Assembly (NCBI GenBank): GCA_038246545.1
Contig: JBBRVW010000012.1
Span: forward strand, 32,782 to 96,781
DNA length: 64,000 nt
Direction of reading: 5' to 3'
Source of the DNA: JBBRVW01 sp038246545
GTDB taxonomy: Bacteria; Actinomycetota; Actinomycetes; JACCUZ01
Of this stretch, positions 53,911 through 62,364 are shown piece after piece. Position 1 is the first letter of the stretch; each line of letters begins with the position of its first letter. Both the position numbers and the translations under genes were made by a program. The notes under the pieces are model-generated. The model was not told the origin of the DNA, did no database searches, and was given only the letters and a program-made list of their open reading frames with translations.

Positions 53911-54787
53911 CGCCACCATCGACCGTGATACGCGCGTTCCAGCGTCGCGCAGAGTGCGGCGCAGTAGTCGTTCGACCACGTCGAGCGTGCTCTTCTACAC
54001 GGTCATGACCGCCATCTCGTTGGTCTACCTCATCCCGCTCGTGTGGATGGTGCTGTCCGCGTTCAAGACCCAGGGCCAGATCTTCGACTCGCCATGGTCG
54101 CTGCCGACGTCGTTCGACTTCTCGATCATCGGCGAGGCGTGGCGGCGCGGCGGCCTCGGGACCTACGTCGTGAACAGCATCTTCGTCACGACGATCTCCG
54201 TCGTCGCCATCCTGCTGTTCGGCTCGATGGCGGCATTCGCGTTGAGCCGGTTGAAGTTCCGCCTGCGCGGCTTCTTCCTCGTGTTCCTGGCGCTCGGACT
54301 TCTCCTGCCCGTCCAGGCCTACTTCGTGGCGCAGAGCACCCTGCTCGATCGGCTGCGGATCAACGACACCCGCTGGGCGTTGATCGTGCCCTATATCGGG
54401 CTCGGGCTCTCACTCGCCGTGTACCTGCTCAAGGCCTACCTCGACTCGCTCCCCAAGGAGCTATTCGAGTGCGCGCGCATGGACGGGTGCGGCGACGTCC
54501 GCATGTACTTCGCGCTCGTGTTCCCGCTCATCAAGCCGGGACTCGCCACGGTGGCGGTGTTCTCGATCCTGAGCGCCTGGAACGAGTTCCTGCTCGCGAC
54601 TTTGTACATCCAGAGCGACGAGTTCAAGACCATCCCGGTTGGACTGCTGGCCTTCACCGGCAAGTACTCGACGGACTACCCCCTGCTGTTCGCCGCGCTC
54701 TCGATCGTCACCATCCCGATGGTCGCGATCTACGTCATCTTCCATCGCCAGGTGATCAACGGGATCACCGAAGGCACGCTGCGCTGA
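53891..54787 (+). CDS. ABC sugar importer permease (MalG type)
   Basis: The 298-residue product has an Arg/Ser-rich cytoplasmic N-terminus of about 32 residues and then six helices. The EAA-type loop is ECARMDGCGDVRMYFALVFP, and WNEFLLATLYIQS and the ending FHRQVINGITEGTLR are typical of MalG-like subunits. ATG 53891 lies within the end of the previous permease gene. It is the last intact gene of the island; a kinase relic follows 25 bp later. Confidence 0.93.
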   Translation: MSALSTDATIDRDTRVPASRRVRRSSRSTTSSVLFYTVMTAISLVYLIPLVWMVLSAFKTQGQIFDSPWSLPTSFDFSIIGEAWRRGGLGTYVVNSIFVTTISVVAILLFGSMAAFALSRLKFRLRGFFLVFLALGLLLPVQAYFVAQSTLLDRLRINDTRWALIVPYIGLGLSLAVYLLKAYLDSLPKELFECARMDGCGDVRMYFALVFPLIKPGLATVAVFSILSAWNEFLLATLYIQSDEFKTIPVGLLAFTGKYSTDYPLLFAALSIVTIPMVAIYVIFHRQVINGITEGTLR

Positions 54788-54812
54788 CCGGTCCGTCAGG
54801 GGGAGCCGTGGG

Positions 54813-54912
54813 CTCACGATCGGCGTCGACGTGAGCGGCTGAAGATCTCGGCAGGGGTCGTCGACGAGCTGGGCCGGGTCGTGCGGTCGGTGCGGTGCCC
54901 GGCACCCCCGGA
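54813..54912 (+). pseudogene. 5' fragment of a ROK-family sugar kinase
   Basis: LTIGVDVSG is followed after a one-base loss near 54839 by KISAGVVDELGRVVRSVRC in another frame; together they match the N-terminal ATP-binding loop of ROK glucokinases (IGVDxGGTK). The remainder of the gene is absent. Its position right after the importer suggests it was once the operon's kinase and was truncated by a deletion at the island edge. Confidence 0.6.
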
Positions 54913-55193
54913 GTCGGCGTCGTGCAGCCGCGGCACTTCGCGCTGCGCCGGTCCTCCCGGTGGCTGACCGAGGGGGACGAGCTGGGGTGACCTTCAGAGG
55001 ATCGTCTGGAGAGTGATCTCGGGCAATTCCTGGAGTCGACTGAGAGAGGCAACCAGGCGGGCAACCGGGGGCTGTCCGCCTTGGTCGAGACGTTCGTCTC
55101 CGGACACGGACCACCAGTCCCGGGCGAGGGCTTGGCCAAGACACCGGTGGGTATGCCAAGGGGTGTACGTGCTTCTGGCCCAGGAGGTTGTTC
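54913..55193. other. No recognisable gene
   Basis: With the kinase relic, this makes about 400 bp without an intact gene. A short open segment ending at 54990 (RHFALRRSSRWLTEGDELG) has actinomycete codon bias and may be the tail of another deleted gene. The rest shows nothing coding. Probably the scarred right edge of the island. Confidence 0.35.
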
Positions 55194-55391
55194 GTGAGGA
55201 TCGGCTCCGTCCTGTTGGTGATCTGGCTGCTGATCGGGGTCGTGGCGGCAGCTCAGCGGGACTACTTCTCGGGCTCGGATACCAACTGCGCCAAGACGGG
55301 CAGGATCGTGCTGACCGTGGTTGCCGGGCCGCTGAACTACGTCGGCGTCAACCCGAAGATCAAGTGCAGCGTCCCTCAGCCCTCAAAGTAG
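55194..55391 (+). CDS. Conserved small membrane protein
   Basis: The 65-residue product has a membrane helix (IGSVLLVIWLLIGVVAA), the tract QRDYFSGSDTNCAKTG, a second hydrophobic segment (RIVLTVVAGPLNYVGV) and a conserved NPKIKCSVPQPSK tail with two Cys. I recognise this as a widespread actinomycete small-protein family without known function. GTG 55194 has AGGAGG (55182-55187) at ideal spacing; the upstream TTG does not. Confidence 0.8.
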   Translation: MRIGSVLLVIWLLIGVVAAAQRDYFSGSDTNCAKTGRIVLTVVAGPLNYVGVNPKIKCSVPQPSK

Positions 55392-55409
55392 CTGCACCTA
55401 GAAGTGGCT

Positions 55410-55425
55410 GCCTGGTTGACCAGGC
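55410..55425. terminator. Short hairpin between convergent small genes
   Basis: GCCTGGT-TG-ACCAGGC forms a perfect 7-bp stem 18 bp after the small membrane protein gene and 23 bp before the end of the minus-strand small gene. Confidence 0.45.
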
Positions 55426-55448
55426 CCGCTGTGGGCACGCACGACGGG

Positions 55449-55631
55449 TCAGCCCCCGGCATTGCGCAACATGAAATCTCGCTCAGCATCCCGACCCATC
55501 GTGGGGTCTGGAACGGGACCGACCGCCTGGGTCGTGGCCATGTCCTCGACCCGGATCTGCTCAGGCAGCCTGCGGTATGGGTCGGCTGGCTTGCCCTCGT
55601 CCGCGTCGGTCGCTCGTGTCAATTTGCGCAT
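55449..55631 (-). CDS. Small hypothetical protein, hydrophilic
   Basis: The 60-residue product is DADEGKPADPYRRLPEQIR, then VEDMATTQAVGPVPDPTMGRD and AERDFMLRNAGG, preceded by MRKLTRAT. The ATG has GATGAGG about 8 nt upstream. The Pro/Asp-rich pattern with a terminal RDFMLRNAG looks like a short conserved actinomycete protein, but the assignment rests on composition and start signals only. Confidence 0.5.
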   Translation of the reverse strand: MRKLTRATDADEGKPADPYRRLPEQIRVEDMATTQAVGPVPDPTMGRDAERDFMLRNAGG

Positions 55632-55769
55632 GTAAGCACCTCATCTGCGGATCCAGCACGGCTCACGAGCATGCCGCCCCGATCGCTCCCGATGTTGGTC
55701 GAGCCTACCGGTCGAGCGAGCCTCGGGTCGGCGGGACGTCCGCGGCGTGCTCCTTCCTGCAGCGCCGCC

Positions 55770-55867
55770 AGGGGACGATCTGCCGCACCGCCTCATGGGT
55801 GGAGCTCAGCGCCACCGACAACGCCGTCGTTCACGGGATCAGCGACGTGCTGATGCCCCGGCTCTGA
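55770..55867 (+). pseudogene. Possible remnant of an anti-sigma-type histidine-kinase-like ATPase
   Basis: The frame ending at 55867 reads GTICRTASWVELSATDNAVVHGISDVL. VELSATDNAVVHG resembles the N-box (ELATNAVVHG) of RsbW/SpoIIAB-like HATPase regulators, but with an altered spacing and no sequence for the rest of the domain. Could be a relic or a chance resemblance. Confidence 0.25.
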
Positions 55868-55873
55868 CCCGCA

Positions 55874-56764
55874 TCAGGCGGTGATGTCCTTCGTCTGCAG
55901 CCGGGCCCAGGCCGCGGGCAGGAAGACGGCGATGTAGACCAGCTGGGTCAGCAGCCCGGTCTGCAGCCCGTGCCAGTGGACCGGTGAGCGCAGCAGGTCG
56001 CCGAACGCCAGCCAGGGGTGCGAGAACAGGTACGGGTGCATCCAGCTGATCTGCGGGATGGCGTCGGCGATCTGGCTGACGATCGCGAGGACCGCAGTGG
56101 CAGCCATCGCACCGATGGGCACCTCGGTCAGCGTCGACACGAACATCCCGACCGCGCACAGCCCGGCCAGCATCACCGTCACGTACAGCACCACGAGCAG
56201 CGCGCGCCCGAGCGCCTGACCGTAGGGGACGGTGGTTCCGGAGAGCAGCGTCACGGCGCCGTGCGGGAACAGCAGGAGCCCGACGAGCACGCCCACGACC
56301 GCCACAGCGGTGGTGCACAGCATCGCGAAGACCACGCACCCGGCGTACTTCACCAGCAGCAGTCGGGTCCGCGAGACGGGGACGACCAACAGGTTCCGCA
56401 GGGTGCCGATGTTGGCCTCGCCGGCGATGGCCTCGCCGGACGCGACCGACACCGCGAGCGGCAGGAAGAACGGCAACAGCACGGTCAGGGAGGTGAACGC
56501 GAGGAACAGCCCGTTGCCGGTCACCTGGTTCAGGAACGGCGGCCCTTCGCCGTCGCTCGGGGCCGACACCCTGACCGCCACGCCGATGAGGACCGGGAAG
56601 CAGCACAGGACGGCGACGAGCGCGAGGTTGCGGCGCCGCCCGAGCACGAGGCGCAGCTCGGAGCGGAACAGCCGCAGGTCGGCGCCTCGCCGGACCCGGT
56701 GCTCCTCGTCCGCGGACAGCAGAACGGGCGCCACCGGGCGGTCCTTGGTGTCACTCGTCGACAT
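55874..56764 (-). CDS. ABC-2 type exporter permease
   Basis: The 296-residue product has a cytoplasmic N-terminus of about 45 residues, then six hydrophobic segments, with the GEANIGTLRNLLVVPVSRTRLLLVKY signature between helices 2 and 3, typical of ABC-2 permeases. Overlaps the ATPase gene by 14 bp; the two form one exporter together with the upstream LolA-like protein gene. Substrate unknown; antimicrobial peptides or lipids are typical. Confidence 0.9.
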   Translation of the reverse strand: MSTSDTKDRPVAPVLLSADEEHRVRRGADLRLFRSELRLVLGRRRNLALVAVLCCFPVLIGVAVRVSAPSDGEGPPFLNQVTGNGLFLAFTSLTVLLPFFLPLAVSVASGEAIAGEANIGTLRNLLVVPVSRTRLLLVKYAGCVVFAMLCTTAVAVVGVLVGLLLFPHGAVTLLSGTTVPYGQALGRALLVVLYVTVMLAGLCAVGMFVSTLTEVPIGAMAATAVLAIVSQIADAIPQISWMHPYLFSHPWLAFGDLLRSPVHWHGLQTGLLTQLVYIAVFLPAAWARLQTKDITA

Positions 56765-57740
56765 CGAAGCCCTCCCCGGTCATCGCCACGAACATCTCCT
56801 CGAGGTCGGGGCGTTCGACGACGAGCTGTCGCACGTCGATGCCGGCGTCGACGAGCGCGGCCGTCACGTGGTCGCTCGCCACCGGCCCGAGGTCGGCAAC
56901 CACCCCGTCGGACCGCAGCTCGACCGGTCCGGTGCCCAGCCGGGACAGCACCTCGGCCGCGGCCTCGGCGCGCGTGGTCTCGACCCGGACCCGCACACCG
57001 GCGGCAGCCCGCAGCTCCGGCAGCGATCCCTGGAACACCAGCCGCCCGTGGCTCATCACGCCCACGTCGGTGCACACCTGCTCGATCTCGCTGAGCAGGT
57101 GCGAGGAGACGAACACCGTCGATCCCTCGGCTGCCGCCTTGCGCAGCAGGTGCCGCACCTCGCGGGTGCCCTGCGGGTCCAGGCCGTTGGTCGGTTCGTC
57201 CAGCACGAGCAGGTCGCGCGGCCGCAGCAGGGCCGCGGCCAGACCGAGCCGCTGCCGCATGCCGAGGGAGTACTTGCGGTAGCGCTTGCCCGCGGCCGCG
57301 GTGAGCCCCACCCGCTCCAGTGCGCTGCCGACGCGCGCCCGCGAGCCGGACCCCCCGACGGTGCGGTCGCCCGCGTCGAGCCGCAGCAGGTTGTCCCAGC
57401 CGGTGAGGTACGGGTGGAATGCCGGACCCTCGACCAGGGCACCCACCCGCGGCAGCACGGCTGCGGCACCGCGCGGCATCGGCCGGCCCAGCAGCTCATG
57501 GCTGCCGGCGGTCGGCGTCACCAGACCGAGGAGCATGCGGATCGTCGTGGTCTTGCCCGACCCGTTCGGGCCGAGGAAGCCGTAGACCGCGCCGCGCGGG
57601 ACGTCGAGGTCCACGGCGTCGACCGCGACCTGACCGCCCGGGAACCGCTTGGTCAGCCCCTGCGTGCGGATCGCGGGGCCCGCTTCCCGGTCCCCGGGCC
57701 GCTCCGCGGTGCGTTCGGCGAGGTCGGCGGGGGCGGTCAC
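56751..57740 (-). CDS. ABC exporter ATP-binding protein
   Basis: The 329-residue product has Walker A GPNGSGKTTT, signature YSLGMRQRL (LGMRQ variant common in ABC-2 ATPases), Walker B LLVLDEPTNGLD and the switch His in VFVSSHLLSE. The C-terminal regulatory extension of about 90 residues ends DLEEMFVAMTGEGFDVDE. It pairs with the ABC-2 permease. Overlaps the LolA-like gene by 4 bp. Confidence 0.93.
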   Translation of the reverse strand: MTAPADLAERTAERPGDREAGPAIRTQGLTKRFPGGQVAVDAVDLDVPRGAVYGFLGPNGSGKTTTIRMLLGLVTPTAGSHELLGRPMPRGAAAVLPRVGALVEGPAFHPYLTGWDNLLRLDAGDRTVGGSGSRARVGSALERVGLTAAAGKRYRKYSLGMRQRLGLAAALLRPRDLLVLDEPTNGLDPQGTREVRHLLRKAAAEGSTVFVSSHLLSEIEQVCTDVGVMSHGRLVFQGSLPELRAAAGVRVRVETTRAEAAAEVLSRLGTGPVELRSDGVVADLGPVASDHVTAALVDAGIDVRQLVVERPDLEEMFVAMTGEGFDVDE

Positions 57741-58906
57741 CGTGAGGCCGCCTGCTCCAGCACCGAGGGCGGCACCGCACCGAGGTACATCCGGCCGTCG
57801 TCGAGCAGCAGCACGGACACCAGCGCCGTGCGCAGGACCTTGCCGCTGCCGTAGGCGCCCTGGACCGGGGTCATCGCCCGGGTGAGCGCCGCGAGCTGAC
57901 CGGAAGTGTCCTGCGGCCGGGAGGACCCGGTCGACCCGGTCGACCCGGTCGTTGCGGCGCTCCCCGTCAGCTCGAGGACCGAAGTCCAGCCGGCGCCGAC
58001 GACCGTCGGACCGGTGGACGTCGCGTGGGGCTTGCCCTGCTGGGAGCCGCCGTCGCGGGTCCGGCCGGACCGGCCGGACAGCTCGGTGACCTTCGCGCCC
58101 TTCGCGGGGGCGAACCGGAAGACGTCGGCCGACGGCGTGCCGAAGGTGACCGAGGTGAACGCGGTCTCGAAGGCGGGCCTGCCCGTGCTGCCCGCGGCGT
58201 GCACCTGCACCCGCAGTGGCACGCCGGTCGCGCTGTCGACGGCGATCCGGACGTCACCGACCAGGGACCGGGTGTCGCGCGGTTGCAGCACGAGCTCGTA
58301 CGCCGATCGGCCCGCGACCGAGGCTGTGCCGTCCACGGTGACCCGGGTCGTCGGATCGACTGCGGCGAGCGCCCGCTGCGCCGCCTGCTGCGGGGTGATC
58401 GACTCCGCCGTGCCCGGCGCTGCGGTTCCCGCGCCCTGCTGCGCCGGGAGCCTCGCGTGCTGCGCGGTGTTCGCGCCACTGGTCCAGAGCCACACGTCGC
58501 GCCCGTTGCGCACCAGGTCGGTCTCCGCGAGGTCGCCGACGACCGCGACCCGCGCCTTGTTGCCGCCGTCGTACCAGACCTGCGCCGTGTGCGAGCCCGA
58601 CAGCAGGTCGGTCGGCGAGATCGACGCGCCGCCGGTCCGCGGGAGGTCAGGCAGGCCGAGGCGGGCCGTCTCGACCACCGTGCCCGACAGCGGGGTGCCC
58701 GCCGACTTCGAGACGTCGACGAGGAGCTGCGCCGCCGATCGCTGCGGAAGCGTGGGCGCTGCGCTCGCGACCATGGGGATCGCCACTGCCACTGCGACCA
58801 CCACGACGACAGCGGCGGGAACCGCCCAGGCGAGCAGGGGACGGTGGCTCAGCAGGGGCCGGTCGGTCGGCTCGGTCCGGTCGGTCTGCACAGGTCGTTC
58901 GGTCAT
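57737..58906 (-). CDS. Membrane-anchored LolA-like protein
   Basis: The 389-residue product has a polar Thr/Arg/Asp-rich N-terminus (about 27 residues), one membrane helix (AWAVPAAVVVVVAVAVAIP), then an external beta-rich domain like LolA/MucB (SGTVVETARLGLPDLP, VWYDGGNKARVAVVGDLAETDLVRNGRDVWLWTS split by loops, YELVLQPRD). A Gly/Ser/Thr low-complexity tract from a 9-bp tandem repeat (near 57926-57952) precedes the C-terminus. CATGCT (minus 58918-58913) ends 7 nt before the ATG. First in a three-gene operon with the ABC exporter, divergent from the two-component system. Confidence 0.82.
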   Translation of the reverse strand: MTERPVQTDRTEPTDRPLLSHRPLLAWAVPAAVVVVVAVAVAIPMVASAAPTLPQRSAAQLLVDVSKSAGTPLSGTVVETARLGLPDLPRTGGASISPTDLLSGSHTAQVWYDGGNKARVAVVGDLAETDLVRNGRDVWLWTSGANTAQHARLPAQQGAGTAAPGTAESITPQQAAQRALAAVDPTTRVTVDGTASVAGRSAYELVLQPRDTRSLVGDVRIAVDSATGVPLRVQVHAAGSTGRPAFETAFTSVTFGTPSADVFRFAPAKGAKVTELSGRSGRTRDGGSQQGKPHATSTGPTVVGAGWTSVLELTGSAATTGSTGSTGSSRPQDTSGQLAALTRAMTPVQGAYGSGKVLRTALVSVLLLDDGRMYLGAVPPSVLEQAASR

Positions 58907-59049
58907 GACCTCAGCATGCCTCGGGGGTCCTGTGACGACCCTGAGAGACGCTGAGCGCGCGCCCCGCACCGGTCGGCCGCTGGGCTCGGGTAGGGCGCCG
59001 CGGCGGGTCCCTCCGCGACGGCAAGGCGGGACACGGCAGGCTGGGGCGG

Positions 59050-59727
59050 GTGAAGGTGCTGGTGGTGGAGGACGAGGTGCGCCTCGCCGAGTCGCTCCGA
59101 CGGGGGCTGCGGGCCGAGGGGTTCGCCGTCGACGTCGCCCACGACGGCGAGACCGGCCTGCACCTGGCCCTTTCGGGCGGCTACGACGCCCTGGTGCTCG
59201 ACGTCATGCTCCCGCGGCTGTCCGGCTACCGCGTCTGCCAGGAGCTGCGCGCCGCGGGGCGGTGGCTGCCGGTGCTCATGCTCTCCGCGAAGGACGGTGA
59301 GCACGACCAGGCCGACGGTCTCGACCTCGGCGCCGACGACTACCTCACCAAGCCGTTCTCCTACGTCGTGCTCGTCGCGCGGCTGCATGCCCTGTTGCGG
59401 CGGGGTGCCCCGAGCCGTCCCGCGGTGCTCGTTGCCGGCGACCTGACCCTTGACCCCGCGAGTCACCTCGTGGCCCGCGGGGACGTGGACCTCACCCTGA
59501 CGCCCCGGGAGTTCGCCTTGCTCGAGCTGCTGATGCGACGCGCCGGCCAGGTCGTGCCCAAGACGGAGATCCTGCAGCACGTGTGGGACACCAACTACAA
59601 CGGCGACCCGAACGTCGTCGAGGTGTACGTCGGATACCTGCGGCGCAAGGTGGATGCGCCGTTCGACCGAAGGGCCCTGGAGACCGTGCGGGGCGTCGGC
59701 TACCGGCTGGCCGCGGACGGTGGCTGA
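59050..59727 (+). CDS. OmpR-family response regulator
   Basis: The 225-residue product has a receiver domain with acidic pocket EDE (7-9), phospho-acceptor Asp 51 (LVLDVMLPRLSG), Lys 100 (TKPF), and a C-terminal winged helix (LTPREFALLELLMRRAG...VVEVYVGYLRRKV...GVGYRL). Forms a two-component pair with the next gene and probably controls the divergent exporter operon across the 143-bp gap. CAGGCT at 59037-59042 could be its -10. Confidence 0.95.
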   Translation: MKVLVVEDEVRLAESLRRGLRAEGFAVDVAHDGETGLHLALSGGYDALVLDVMLPRLSGYRVCQELRAAGRWLPVLMLSAKDGEHDQADGLDLGADDYLTKPFSYVVLVARLHALLRRGAPSRPAVLVAGDLTLDPASHLVARGDVDLTLTPREFALLELLMRRAGQVVPKTEILQHVWDTNYNGDPNVVEVYVGYLRRKVDAPFDRRALETVRGVGYRLAADGG

Positions 59728-61117
59728 GCCGGCGGACGGCGCGGGCGTGCCGACCGCCCGGCGTCGTATCGGCGTCCAGGGCCGTCTCACGCTCGCGGCC
59801 ACCGCCCTCGTGGCCGTCGGTCTCGCGGCCGGCGCCGCGGTCCTCGTCACCGTCCTGCGGCACACCCTGCTCACCACTCTCGACGACACCGCCCGGCAGC
59901 GGGCTCAGGTCGTGGCGGCACTCGTCGACAGCAGCAACCTCCCGCGCGTCGTGCCCGCAGCCGGCGAAACGGTCCTGGTGCAGGTGGTCGACGGCCAGGG
60001 GCGGGTCCGGGGCGCGTCACCCGGCGGTGACGCGCTGGTGCCCCTGCTGTCCGGGCGGGCGCTCGCCGCCGTCCGGCGCGGGGAGACCAGATCGCTGCCC
60101 GGCTCGCGGATCGGCGGGTCCGACCGGCTGCGGGTGGTGGCCGTGCGGGCCGGCGCCGCGGACCGGCAGACCGTGCTCGTGGCGGTCTCCGGCACCGAGG
60201 CGGCGCGGAGCCTGCGGGTTGTCGCGCTGGTGCTGGGGGTGGGGGCGCCGGTCCTGATCGGCGGCTTCGCGGTCGCCTGCTGGCTGCTCGTGGGCGCGGC
60301 CCTGCGCCCCGTGGCCGAGCTGCGGCGGGGCGCCGAGTCCGTCACCGAGACCGGCACGTCGGCGCGGCTCCCGGTGCCGCCGACCCGCGACGAGGTGGCT
60401 CGGCTCGCCCGGACGCTCAACGACATGCTCGACCGGCTGGCAGCCGGCGGCGCCCGGCAGCAGGCGTTCGTCGCCGACGCTGCTCACGAGCTGCGCAGCC
60501 CGCTCGCCTCGATCCGCACCCAGCTCGAGGTGGCGCTGGCGCACCCTGAGGGCGCGGACTGGGCCGACACCGCCGACGACGTGCTGGTGGACGTGGGCCG
60601 GCTGTCCCGGCTGGTCGACGACCTGCTGCTGCTGGCCCGGCTGGACGACGACCACGGTGCGCCCCGGGCGGCGCCACCGGTCGACCTGAGGGTGCTGGCC
60701 GAGACGGCAGTACGGCGGCCGGGACGCACCCACCCGGTGGAGCTGGTCGCCGACCCCGATCCCGTCGTCGCCACGATCGATCAGGACGTGGTGGTGCGCG
60801 TCCTGGACAACCTCGTGAGCAATGCCGACCGCCACGCGGCGACGCGGGTCGTCGTGACCGTTCGCCGGGACGGCGGGTCCGCCACGTTGGCGGTGACCGA
60901 TGACGGGCCGGGGATCCCTGCCGAGGCGCGGGCGAGGGTCTTCGAGCGCTTCACCCGGCTGGACGCCTCGCGCGCCCAGGGCTCCGGCGGGAGCGGGCTC
61001 GGGCTGGCCATCGTCCGGCAGCTCGTGCAGTCGCACCACGGCAGCATCGTGCTTGAGGACGCCGCGCCGGGCCTGCGCGTCGTCGTCCGGCTGCCGGCGG
61101 CGTCGCCCGCGGCCTGA
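59720..61117 (+). CDS. Sensor histidine kinase
   Basis: The 465-residue product has two membrane helices (about 24-48 and 168-192) flanking an external sensor of about 120 residues, then HAMP, the H-box DAAHELRSPLASI (His 256), N-box DNLVSNADRHA, G-boxes DDGPGIP and GSGLGLAIV. GTG start overlaps the regulator gene by 8 bp. The sensor domain resembles no family I recognise; envelope stress sensing is plausible given the neighbouring exporter. Confidence 0.94.
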   Translation: MAEPADGAGVPTARRRIGVQGRLTLAATALVAVGLAAGAAVLVTVLRHTLLTTLDDTARQRAQVVAALVDSSNLPRVVPAAGETVLVQVVDGQGRVRGASPGGDALVPLLSGRALAAVRRGETRSLPGSRIGGSDRLRVVAVRAGAADRQTVLVAVSGTEAARSLRVVALVLGVGAPVLIGGFAVACWLLVGAALRPVAELRRGAESVTETGTSARLPVPPTRDEVARLARTLNDMLDRLAAGGARQQAFVADAAHELRSPLASIRTQLEVALAHPEGADWADTADDVLVDVGRLSRLVDDLLLLARLDDDHGAPRAAPPVDLRVLAETAVRRPGRTHPVELVADPDPVVATIDQDVVVRVLDNLVSNADRHAATRVVVTVRRDGGSATLAVTDDGPGIPAEARARVFERFTRLDASRAQGSGGSGLGLAIVRQLVQSHHGSIVLEDAAPGLRVVVRLPAASPAA

Positions 61118-61150
61118 CAGCGGGCGCCGCCCCTGCTCGCCGCCGGCGAG

Positions 61151-61177
61151 GGTGCCACCGGACCTCGGTGGCACCCC
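61151..61177. terminator. Bidirectional 11-bp hairpin
   Basis: GGGTGCCACCG (61151-61161) and CGGTGGCACCC (61167-61177) form a perfect 11-bp stem with loop GACCT between the kinase gene and the convergent stress-protein gene. Flanking GCGA/CTCGC bases can extend it. Confidence 0.75.
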
Positions 61178-61207
61178 CGCTCGCGTCACCACCCGCTCAC
61201 CCACCGC

Positions 61208-62067
61208 TCACCGGACCACGGCGACCGGGCAGCGGGAGTGGTGCAGGACCGACTGGGCGACCGACCCGAGCAACACCTCCGCCACCGGGCCACGGTGGCC
61301 GACTCCGATCACCAGCAGTGCGGCGTGCTGCGACGCCACGGACAGCAGATGACCGGGGTGCCCGTGCACGGCATCGGGTACCAGGCGCACGTCGGGATGC
61401 CTGTCCCGCCCCGGCTGAAGGTGAGACCGGAGCACTGCCAGCTCATGCTCATGTCGCCAGTCGGCCACGGTCGGCTGCGACCGCGGCTGCCCATCCGCGT
61501 CGTGCCGGAGGTGGCCGTGCCAGGCCCGGAGCGCGACCACGTCCTCGCCATGAACGGCGGCGCGGGCCAGTCCCCAGTCCAGGGCCCGATCGGCGCCGGC
61601 CGAGCCGTCGACCCCGACCACGGTGCGCGTGGCCGCGCTGTCATGGCTGTCCCGCATGACGACCACTGGACCACGAGCGTGCCGGACGGCGTAGTGACTG
61701 ACGGAGCCCAGAACCCAGGTGGTGATCGTGCCGTTCCGTGAGCGCCGATCACGAGGGTCTCGGCCGCGCCGGTCATCTGGACGAGCGTGCCTCCTATGTC
61801 GAGACCGAGCGGCTCGACCCGCCGGACAGCGAGCCCGACGACCGGCTCCTCGGCCGCCCGCGCCCGCGCCTCGCGTACCAGTTCTTCCACCCGGTCACGC
61901 TGGTCGCGGACAACGGTGACGTCGTCGACGCGCGAGACCCGTGGGACGCAGTGCACCAAGAGCAGGGGGGCCTGAAGACCACGGGCCTCCGACATCCCCC
62001 AGGCGACGGCTCGGGCACTGTCGCGCGACCCGTCGACGGCCACCACCGCAGCGCGGGATTCGGCCAT
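61208..62067 (-). pseudogene. Frameshifted tandem universal stress protein
   Basis: The N-terminal UspA domain (ATG 62067, MAESRAAVVAVDGSRDSARA ... ETLVIGAHG) runs out of frame near 61731-61740. In the next frame the sequence continues GTITTWVLGSVSHYAVRHAR, then VVVMRDSHD and a second UspA domain (TVVGVDGSAGADRALDWGLA ... LLVIGVGHRGPVAEVLLGSV), ending at 61208. One missing base explains the break. Intact homologues are two-domain proteins of about 290 residues that bind ATP. It could be a real inactivating mutation or a sequencing error. Confidence 0.75.
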
Positions 62068-62364
62068 GACCCATTGTGCGCCGCGAGCGTGTTTCGCGCC
62101 CGCGCGGGCCGGGCCGAAATGATCACGGGATCGGTCGTCTCTCGTCGTGGCTCGTGGTACCGGCATTGGCTTGCGTGCCGATCGGATCTTCGTCCGAACG
62201 ACGTGCCAAGGGCAACGTCAATGGTACTCCGGCGGGCACCTTCTCCGGCTCCGGCGCAGGTCCAGTACCCAGGGCAGCGTCTGACGCACTCACCTGCTGT
62301 GCGGCTGCGTGGGCGACGCCGCACGCTGAGATGTCGGTATCGAGTGTGGTGTTCTCGGGAGACG
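62068..62364. other. Intergenic region, nothing recognised
   Basis: About 300 bp between the stress-protein start and the SDR stop. Less GC-biased than coding DNA. No convincing frame, hairpin or promoter was identified. Confidence 0.4.

Noticed and set aside
57926..57952. Three 9-bp tandem repeats (GACCCGGTC) as a regulatory iteron
   Set aside because: They lie inside the LolA-like coding region and encode a Thr-Gly-Ser linker; low-complexity coding is sufficient explanation.
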